Shown here: positions 57,889 through 64,000 of the stretch, piece by piece
How the letters are laid out: the number at the start of each line of letters is the position of its first letter
Position numbering within the stretch: position 1 is the stretch's first letter
Origin: Paenibacillus silvae
GTDB taxonomy: Bacteria > Bacillota > Bacilli > Paenibacillales > Paenibacillaceae
Reading direction: 5' to 3'
NCBI RefSeq assembly: GCF_014639235.1
Contig: NZ_BMFU01000004.1
Coordinates: forward strand, 241,222-305,221
Length of the DNA: 64,000 nt
The notes under the pieces: model-generated
Databases searched by the model: none
Seen by the model: the letters and a program-made list of their open reading frames with translations, nothing else
Told to the model about the DNA's origin: nothing
Made by a program: the position numbers and the translations under genes

Positions 57889-58770
57889 TTGAACGCACTG
57901 CGAAGCCGACGTTTCATTATGCTGGGCCTGGCCCCGGCAGTGATCATCTATGCATTGTTTGTGTTTGTTCCGGTTGTGTGGTCGGCATATTACGGATTTT
58001 TCAACTGGTCGGGCATCGGAGCTGCTTCGTATATTGGCCTGAGTAACTATGTAGAAATATGGAATGACGCGATCTTCTGGCGAGCCTTGAAAAATAACGT
58101 CATTTTTGTACTGGCTTCGGTGTTCGGCCAGATTCCGTTAGCTTTGATGCTGGCAGTGATGCTGCACAAGAGCAATCCGCTGCAGCGATTTTTACGATCT
58201 GCTGTATTTCTGCCGATGGTTTTGTCCACGGTGGTCATCGGCATGATCTGGCAGTACATTTATCATCCGCAGATCGGTATTCTGAACTTCCTGCTGGATG
58301 CGCTCGGGCTGGAGAGCTGGAAGCTGCAGTGGTTATCTGATGCAAAGATTGCCATCTTCTCACTTGTGCCGCCGCTGCTCTGGAGTTTTGTCGGATTGTA
58401 CCTGATTATTTTCATCTCAGCGCTGCAGAACATTCCGGGGGAAATTCATGACGCGGCCAAAATAGACGGCGCATCCGGGTTACGCAAGCTTGTATCCATC
58501 TCGTTGCCGATGATCTGGGGTACGGTTCAGGTGGCTATTATTTTGTGTATTTCGGGCAGTCTGAAGTCTTTTGATCTGGTCTACATTATGACAAAAGGCG
58601 GTCCGGCTCACGCAACGGAGCTGCTTGCTACGTATATGTATAACTCGACGTTTACGACGTATCGATACGGTTTCGGCAGTGCAATCTCAACGGCCATCGT
58701 GCTGATTTCCTTACTGCTTATTGGAACAAGTCAGTGGGTAACCAGCCGTGGACGCAAAGAAAAGGGATAG
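57889..58770 (+). CDS. Sugar ABC transporter permease (MalF/MsmF type)
   Basis: The roughly 293-residue six-helix permease has the opening FIMLGLAPAVIIYALFVFVPVVWSAYYGFFNWSG and EAA loop GEIHDAAKIDGASGLRKLVSISLPMIWGT. I prefer the TTG at 57889, 8 nt after GAGGGGAAG; the in-frame GTG at 57880 lies within that site. It is separated from the binding-protein gene by a terminator. Confidence 0.92.
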   Translation: MNALRSRRFIMLGLAPAVIIYALFVFVPVVWSAYYGFFNWSGIGAASYIGLSNYVEIWNDAIFWRALKNNVIFVLASVFGQIPLALMLAVMLHKSNPLQRFLRSAVFLPMVLSTVVIGMIWQYIYHPQIGILNFLLDALGLESWKLQWLSDAKIAIFSLVPPLLWSFVGLYLIIFISALQNIPGEIHDAAKIDGASGLRKLVSISLPMIWGTVQVAIILCISGSLKSFDLVYIMTKGGPAHATELLATYMYNSTFTTYRYGFGSAISTAIVLISLLLIGTSQWVTSRGRKEKG

Positions 58771-58785
58771 AGAGGAGGAACATTC

Positions 58786-59661
58786 ATGCAAGTAGCACCT
58801 GTGCCCAACCAAACATCGAGGGGTCCAGCAGGACATTCGATTCGCCGGATGCGCAGCGGAATCGTTTGGACGCTGCTTACGGTATATGGTATTTTAACAT
58901 TGTATCCGTTTTATTGGCTTGTGCTTAGTGCGTTCAAAACAAACGAGGATTTCTACAGCAGGCCTTTTGGTCTGCCAGCTCACTGGAATGCGGCCAATTT
59001 TACAAACGCCTGGCAGAGCTCGAAGCTGGGAACTGCTTTTGCCAATTCATTAATTGTATCCATTGGATCCTTGGTGCTGACGCTGTTTATCGCGGCACTG
59101 GCCTCCTTTATTCTGGCCCGATTCCAGTTTCGCTGGAAAGGCCTTATTATGACGTTTTTTGTAGTAGGCATGCTTATTCCGATTCACAGCACCCTTGTGC
59201 CATTATTTATTTTGATGAAACAGATGTCGCTTCTGAACACGTACTGGGCATTGATGCTGCCATATACTGCTTTTGCCCTGCCTACGGCGATCTTTGTGCT
59301 TACTGCATATCTGGTCAGCATTCCGCGAGATATTGAAGAGGCGGCGTTCATGGATGGCACGGGACTGTGGGGGCTCTTTACGCGAATTATGCTTCCAATG
59401 TCTCTGCCTGCGCTTTCAACCGTGACGATTTTGAGCTTTCTGCATGCGTGGAATGACTTTTCTTTTGCCCTTGTATTTATTAATAAAACCGGATTGAAAA
59501 CGTTACCGCTTGCCATTGCAAATTTTGCTGACGGATATCAGACGGATTATGGTTTGACACTTGCTGCGATGACCCTGTCTGTTATTCCTACGATTATTGT
59601 CTATCTGATCTTTCAGGAACAGGTGATGAAGGGTATGACAGCGGGTGCAGTCAAAGGATAA
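58786..59661 (+). CDS. Sugar ABC transporter permease (MalG/MsmG type)
   Basis: The 291-residue six-helix partner has EAA loop RDIEEAAFMDGTGLWGLFTRIMLPMSLPAL and the standard ending EQVMKGMTAGAVKG. It has an unusual hydrophilic N-terminal tail of about 25 residues (QVAPVPNQTSRGPAGHSIRRMRSG). GAGAGGAGG precedes the ATG, 15 nt after the previous stop. Confidence 0.93.
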   Translation: MQVAPVPNQTSRGPAGHSIRRMRSGIVWTLLTVYGILTLYPFYWLVLSAFKTNEDFYSRPFGLPAHWNAANFTNAWQSSKLGTAFANSLIVSIGSLVLTLFIAALASFILARFQFRWKGLIMTFFVVGMLIPIHSTLVPLFILMKQMSLLNTYWALMLPYTAFALPTAIFVLTAYLVSIPRDIEEAAFMDGTGLWGLFTRIMLPMSLPALSTVTILSFLHAWNDFSFALVFINKTGLKTLPLAIANFADGYQTDYGLTLAAMTLSVIPTIIVYLIFQEQVMKGMTAGAVKG

Positions 59662-59690
59662 GCGAGAGCGCATCCAAAGGAGGAACAGAG

Positions 59691-61511
59691 TTGGTTCGCT
59701 GGCTTGCATCTTCACTGCAGCGGAAGTTATCCGTGGTTGTTACAGCCTCGATGATTGTGCCGCTTCTGGCGCTGGGGCTGTTTGCTTTTCTGTTCTCCTC
59801 GCGCATTACAGAGGAAAAAACGAAGCTGTCGGGTATGGATACGCTGAAACAGGTTGAGTCCAACCTCCGATATATGCTTCAGGATGCCGAGAATTTATCT
59901 ATTTTCCTGATTGGGGAACGTGATATCCAGCAGTATTTAAGCCGTAATGAGGATCATGAACTGGATCGCATCGACATTTTGGGCAGAATGACCAACCTGG
60001 CTGCCTCCAAAAAATATATAGCGAACATCGCGATATATCCCGGGCGTTTTGATGCTGCCTTATCGACAGCTACCTGGTACGAGGCAGACGGCTCAAGCAT
60101 CTATTATCCGCCGGTGCCAAGCGGAGAGGCAGACAAACGATGGACGGGCGTCTATCCTGTCCGAAACTATGCGGGGGTTCAGAATGTCATTACTTTAATA
60201 CGCCCGATCCGCAGCATTCATGATTATCGGCCGATTGGCTGGCTCTCGATCAGTCTGGATGAGAAAGTAATATCTAAAGGATGGCCTGAATTGGGACTTG
60301 GCAGAGGGGAAGGCGAGCTGGAACTGGTTGGCGGTTCCGGCGAGATTTTATCCTCGATGGACAAGTCCAGGCTTGGGCAGCATGTGTCTGATCTGGAGCC
60401 CGGCCTTATGCTGCGTATTCAGAAGGGACGCAGCGGAACGGCGATTTACGGTGAGAAGGAACACAAACGTACCGTACTGTATTATCCGGAGGAATTAACA
60501 GGCTGGACTTTGGTTGGAACGGTTCCTTACGAGCAGTATCGTTCCGAGAATAGTTACATTTTGATTCTGACTGCGATAGCAGTGGCTATCTCAGCGCTGA
60601 TCAGTGGTGGGCTGATCTGGTTCACCATTCGCCGGATTACGAGACCGCTGCTCCTGTTGACGCGGCATCTGTCGAGAATCGATCCGAAACGTCCACTCCC
60701 CTTGTTTCAATCCGTGAGCAATGATGAGATTGGCAGGCTGGGCGAGAGTTATAACCTGCTCGGTGAGCATATCCAGATGCTGAAGGAAGAGGTTATCCGC
60801 GGGGAGGCTCGCAAAAAAGAGGCAGACCTGCGTGTGCTTCAGGCACAGATCAATCCCCATTTTCTGTATAACACGCTTTCTTCCATTCATTGGATTGCGC
60901 TGATGTCCAAAGAAAGTCGAATCGCAGATATGGTGGAGGGGTTAAGTGATTTTCTGCGTATCAGCTTGAACAATGGTCAGGATTACTGCCCGGTGGCTCA
61001 GGAGATTGCACATATCCGTCATTATGTGCGGGTGCAGTCTATTCGTTTCCCGGATCAGTTTGTGCTTCATTATATTGTTGATCCTGCTCTGGAGCGGCAA
61101 ATGATGTTGAAGCTGCTGCTGCAGCCGCTTGTGGAGAATGCGATGCTTCACGGTATTCAGCCAACAGGGCGAAGGGGCACGATCACGATTATGATTCAGA
61201 AGGACACAGGAGATGAACGTATGAATATTCTTGTGCTGGACGATGGTGCAGGGATGGCTGCGGACAAGCTGGAGCAATTACGAGCAAACCTTGCAGCCGT
61301 AGCAGAAGGAAGCAATGTGCTGTCATCAGGCAGTCAGCTGCAGGAGAAAACACTCGGCAGCTCATTATCTGATGGCGGATATGGCCTGCGCAATGTCAAT
61401 GAAAGACTGCTGCTGCATTACGGAGCCGATTCACCGCTTGAGGTGCACAGCAGAGAGGGCGAGGGCACCCGGATTTCATTTTCAATTCCAATCCTGGAGG
61501 ACATGCCGTGA
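59691..61511 (+). CDS. YesM-type sensor histidine kinase
   Basis: The 606-residue kinase has TM1 near residues 15-37 (VVVTASMIVPLLALGLFAFLF), an extracellular sensor region, TM2 near 285-310, HAMP (RRITRPLLLLTRHLSRIDPKRPLP), phospho-acceptor motif AQINPHFLYNTLSSIHWIAL, N box VENAMLHGIQ and VLDDGAGM. The TTG start at 59691 has AAAGGAGGAA upstream. It is 29 nt after the permease gene, so transporter and sensor are in one transcript. Its GTGA junction couples it to the regulator. Confidence 0.92.
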   Translation: MVRWLASSLQRKLSVVVTASMIVPLLALGLFAFLFSSRITEEKTKLSGMDTLKQVESNLRYMLQDAENLSIFLIGERDIQQYLSRNEDHELDRIDILGRMTNLAASKKYIANIAIYPGRFDAALSTATWYEADGSSIYYPPVPSGEADKRWTGVYPVRNYAGVQNVITLIRPIRSIHDYRPIGWLSISLDEKVISKGWPELGLGRGEGELELVGGSGEILSSMDKSRLGQHVSDLEPGLMLRIQKGRSGTAIYGEKEHKRTVLYYPEELTGWTLVGTVPYEQYRSENSYILILTAIAVAISALISGGLIWFTIRRITRPLLLLTRHLSRIDPKRPLPLFQSVSNDEIGRLGESYNLLGEHIQMLKEEVIRGEARKKEADLRVLQAQINPHFLYNTLSSIHWIALMSKESRIADMVEGLSDFLRISLNNGQDYCPVAQEIAHIRHYVRVQSIRFPDQFVLHYIVDPALERQMMLKLLLQPLVENAMLHGIQPTGRRGTITIMIQKDTGDERMNILVLDDGAGMAADKLEQLRANLAAVAEGSNVLSSGSQLQEKTLGSSLSDGGYGLRNVNERLLLHYGADSPLEVHSREGEGTRISFSIPILEDMP

Positions 61512-63106
61512 GATTATTAATTGTTGATGATGAGGTCATTATTCGAACAGGACTTGCAAGTGTCATTGCCTGGCATGAGCTCGGAATCGAGCTTCTTCAG
61601 CCCGCTGCCTCAGCGGAGGAAGCTTTGACAAGGATGGCAGAGGAACGTCCGCACATTTTGATGACGGATATTCGGATGAATGGCAAATCAGGTTTGGAGC
61701 TGGCTGAAGAAGCCATGCTGCTGATCCCTGAACTTGAGGTCATTATTTTATCCGGTTATGATGATTTTTCTTATGCGCAGCAGGCTATTCGTAACGGGGT
61801 CACCGATTATTTGCTCAAAACGAGCAAGCCGGAAGAAATTATAAGAACTGTATTGCAGGCCAAGGGAAGAATTACAGACCGCTGGGCCGAAAAATCCCGC
61901 GAGGAACAGCTTTTGCGTGAAAATCGCGAGCGGCTGTTTGCAGACTGGGTCATTGAAGGCAACCACTCAGGTGTTTGTCCTGCTTTTCTGGAATTTGGAG
62001 CAGCATCCGGGCAGTCAACACCCGCCGAACGGGAGGATCACAGCGCGAATGGATATCGCAACAGGCAGGTTGCTCTGATTCAGACGAAAGGCTGGAGCGG
62101 CACCTCGGATGCGCTGCTGCGGTTTGCTGTACAAAACATGCTGCAGGATGTGCTGCCCGGGTCGGTGGCTCAAGTGCATAAGCAGCATATTGTTTGCATT
62201 GTGCCTGCTGTTTCTGAAGATGAAGTAAGCGTATACAGGCTGGAAGCCGGGTTAAGCCAGATCGAGCAGTGGCTGAAATGTTCACTCCGGGCAGCGGTTG
62301 GCAAGCCAGTTCATCGTTCCGATGAGCTGCACCACAGCTACCACACTGCTCTGACTGCTTTTCGCTATCGCGGGTTACTGGATGCCAAAGTGTGGCGGTA
62401 TGAAGACATTCGTACACGGCAAGGCGGTAAAAGTGTTTTGACACATGAGGAGGAGACTTCTCTTGGTACACTACTGCTGGATCATAATCCGGTCAAACTG
62501 ACAGCATGGATTCGTGAGCTGATGACAGGACTGATGCATGAGCCAAACGTGACGCCAGGATCATATGCAGCCTGTTTACATTCGGTTGTCATTGCAGGTC
62601 ACCGCTGGCTGGCGCGAACGCTGCAGGCGATCGGGCGGGAGCATACAGCCCGGATTGAGCCGTGGACGCCTGAACCGGATAAAGATGCTGCAGCGCTGGG
62701 AGATGAGCTCTTTCACCATCTGTATGAACTGATGCATGTGTATCACAGCCGTATGGGGCAAGGGCAGGCGGCGCATGTGCAGAAAGCGATTGGTTATATT
62801 GAATCCTCACTGACTCAGGATGTTAGCTTGCAGCAGGTGGCAGGACGTGTTCATTTGCATCCGGGGCATCTTAGCGAGCTGTTCAAAAAAGAGATGGGCG
62901 TAACGTTTGGCGATTTTGTCACCGATATGCGAATCAGACGGGCGATGGACATGCTCGCGGTGTCTCCGGCAAAAGTGAGTGAAGTGGCCGCGGTTAGCGG
63001 TTACGAGGATGTGAAGTATTTTAGCAGGCTGTTCAAAAAGCATACAGGCAAAACTCCCAGTGAATACCGGGAGCATGTACTTTTATACAAATCTTCGGGC
63101 ATCTAG
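61508..63106 (+). CDS. YesN-type response regulator, AraC-family
   Basis: The 532-residue protein begins at a GTG overlapping the kinase stop (GTGA). The receiver domain (RLLIVDDEVIIRTGLASVIAW; phospho-Asp in HILMTDIRMNGKSG; Lys in YLLKTSKPEE) leads to a variable middle and a C-terminal AraC double HTH (IGYIESSLTQDVSLQQVAGRVHLHPGHLSELFKKEMGVTFGDFVTDMRIRRAMDML...GYEDVKYFSRLFKKHTGKTPSEYR). It probably activates the 56449 operon. YLLKTSKP replaces the usual YLLKPL at the receiver switch, as in many YesN proteins. Confidence 0.92.
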   Translation: MRLLIVDDEVIIRTGLASVIAWHELGIELLQPAASAEEALTRMAEERPHILMTDIRMNGKSGLELAEEAMLLIPELEVIILSGYDDFSYAQQAIRNGVTDYLLKTSKPEEIIRTVLQAKGRITDRWAEKSREEQLLRENRERLFADWVIEGNHSGVCPAFLEFGAASGQSTPAEREDHSANGYRNRQVALIQTKGWSGTSDALLRFAVQNMLQDVLPGSVAQVHKQHIVCIVPAVSEDEVSVYRLEAGLSQIEQWLKCSLRAAVGKPVHRSDELHHSYHTALTAFRYRGLLDAKVWRYEDIRTRQGGKSVLTHEEETSLGTLLLDHNPVKLTAWIRELMTGLMHEPNVTPGSYAACLHSVVIAGHRWLARTLQAIGREHTARIEPWTPEPDKDAAALGDELFHHLYELMHVYHSRMGQGQAAHVQKAIGYIESSLTQDVSLQQVAGRVHLHPGHLSELFKKEMGVTFGDFVTDMRIRRAMDMLAVSPAKVSEVAAVSGYEDVKYFSRLFKKHTGKTPSEYREHVLLYKSSGI

Positions 63107-63209
63107 AAGTTATAGCTGCCTGTGGGCCTGGTTCATGAGAAGAACGTATATGAGCAGGCCAGAAAATCAGACAAGCTGTGATTTATCTCAGGCTAGAGTC
63201 TGAAAAATA

Positions 63210-63251
63210 TAGCTCAAAAAAGCCATGTCCTGGGAAGGATTTTTTGAGCTA
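63210..63251. terminator. Hairpin between the YesN-type gene and the monooxygenase gene
   Basis: TAGCTCAAAAAA (63210-63221) pairs perfectly with TTTTTTGAGCTA (63240-63251). It is a probable terminator usable in both directions. The remaining 130 nt to 63385 show nothing clear. Confidence 0.7.
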
Positions 63252-63385
63252 CCCTGTGGTATGAGCTGAACTATTTACACGTGAACGGAGAGGACAGAAA
63301 AAACCTGAAAAAGCGGAGCTAAAAGCTTTTTGTAAGATAGCCACATCGGAAGCATAAGCTTCGCCTTGGCTTATACAGGCGCCGA

Positions 63386-64000
63386 TTAACGAAAAGATTC
63401 ATAGCGTTGCTGGAAAGAAGACTCCATCTCGACCTGACGCGCCAGCTGCTGTTGCACTTTGGTGCCACGAATAGCCTGCAGCTGCTGCAGCGCTTCAAGT
63501 GATCTGAAATCTTCCTTTGCCATGTGAATGAGCAACTCGGAGAGCACATCTGCATCCTCAAGCGCCGCGTTTAAGCCGAAGGCACCTGTAGGGGTCATCG
63601 TATGGGCGGCATCTCCAAGGAGCACCACATGATCCGCTGCCCACTTAGGGCTATAGCTGCTTTCTACGGAGAGCAGTACAAAATCACTCCAGTTCCGGAT
63701 ATGCGCTGCGACGGAATCTGCAAGACACGGGAAGGCCGCAACGAGCTTACCCACGAAGGGGGCGAAGGGCTGCTCGCGCAGCTTGGCATAACCTGCCTCT
63801 GGAATATTCCATCCGATCTGAACATAACCGCCGTACTGCGAGAACAAAGCAAGCTGTTGTCCATCCATGCTGGCCATACGAACTGCGGGTTCCCAACCAG
63901 CGGGAGCGGGAATTCGGGCCCATAACAGATCGTAGCCATGCTTGCGAATTTCCGGCGCAAGGCCGGCATGTTTGCGTACCGCCGAATATCGGCCGTCTGC
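63386..64000 (-). CDS. FAD-dependent monooxygenase, C-terminal part (partial)
   Basis: The gene runs off the right edge; 204 C-terminal residues are visible. It enters within the family motif ADGRYSAVRKHAG (normally GADGxxSxVR) and carries the FAD-ribityl motif VVLLGDAAHTMTPTGAFGLNAALEDADVLSELL, diagnostic of PHBH/UbiH-type flavoprotein hydroxylases. It ends with a helical tail. Substrates in this class are aromatic compounds, antibiotics or quinone precursors; none can be assigned. The N-terminal Rossmann GxGxxG is outside the window. Confidence 0.88.
   Translation of the reverse strand, partial: ADGRYSAVRKHAGLAPEIRKHGYDLLWARIPAPAGWEPAVRMASMDGQQLALFSQYGGYVQIGWNIPEAGYAKLREQPFAPFVGKLVAAFPCLADSVAAHIRNWSDFVLLSVESSYSPKWAADHVVLLGDAAHTMTPTGAFGLNAALEDADVLSELLIHMAKEDFRSLEALQQLQAIRGTKVQQQLARQVEMESSFQQRYESFR

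Overview
The window looks like chromosomal DNA of a Paenibacillus-type Firmicute (inference from gene content; no database search was possible). Supporting features are strong purine-rich ribosome binding sites, frequent TTG/GTG starts, a Bacillus-type 4Fe-4S ferredoxin, YqzE/YqhG/YqhH homologues, a xynC-xynD glucuronoxylan/arabinoxylan pair, and two YesM/YesN-type two-component systems next to Lpl- and MsmE-type sugar ABC transporters. I see no phage, insertion sequence, CRISPR array or rRNA. One tRNA (Leu, anticodon CAG) is present.

Layout. 1-18.7 kb is mostly housekeeping: the 5' end of a citramalate synthase, DNA polymerase IV, ferredoxin, an L,D-transpeptidase, dihydroorotate dehydrogenase, a small (p)ppGpp synthetase with a DUF309 partner, a membrane thioredoxin-like protein, an rRNA m5C methyltransferase coupled to an RsuA-type pseudouridine synthase, a HAD phosphatase, an acidic repeat protein, a GNAT enzyme and a GT4 glycosyltransferase. 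These are followed by a chloramphenicol acetyltransferase with a complete translational-attenuation leader, a YkvI transporter, xanthine phosphoribosyltransferase and small conserved proteins. 18.7-34 kb is a plant-polysaccharide and sugar region: NlpC/P60 hydrolase, PL10 pectate lyase, tRNA-Leu, xynD and xynC, a sugar ABC transporter, a LacI regulator, an esterase, fructokinase, sucrose phosphorylase and a second esterase. Extracellular enzymes release sugars, the ABC transporter imports an oligosaccharide, and phosphorylase plus kinase would send sucrose to glucose-1-phosphate and fructose-6-phosphate.

34-42 kb is a YesMN system followed by an LplABC-type transporter and a Nif3-family protein. 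42-53.6 kb holds cell-envelope genes (divergent polysaccharide deacetylase and amidase, overlapping tail to tail), yqzE, a secreted unknown, yqhG-yqhH, a B12-dependent ribonucleotide reductase behind two NrdR boxes, a lipoprotein and a small ABC exporter. 54-64 kb has an OatA-like acyltransferase, a third sugar ABC operon followed by its own YesMN pair, and the 3' part of a FAD monooxygenase.

The most informative non-coding signals are: the cat leader hairpin; two matching palindromic operators flanking the lacI gene; a 27-nt motif shared by the promoters of the sucrose phosphorylase operon and the lpl operon; a LexA-type SOS box placed in the promoter spacer of the glycosyltransferase gene; tandem NrdR boxes before nrdJ; a perfect 22-bp inverted repeat inserted in frame in the methyltransferase gene; and hairpins between the binding-protein and permease genes of all three sugar ABC operons.
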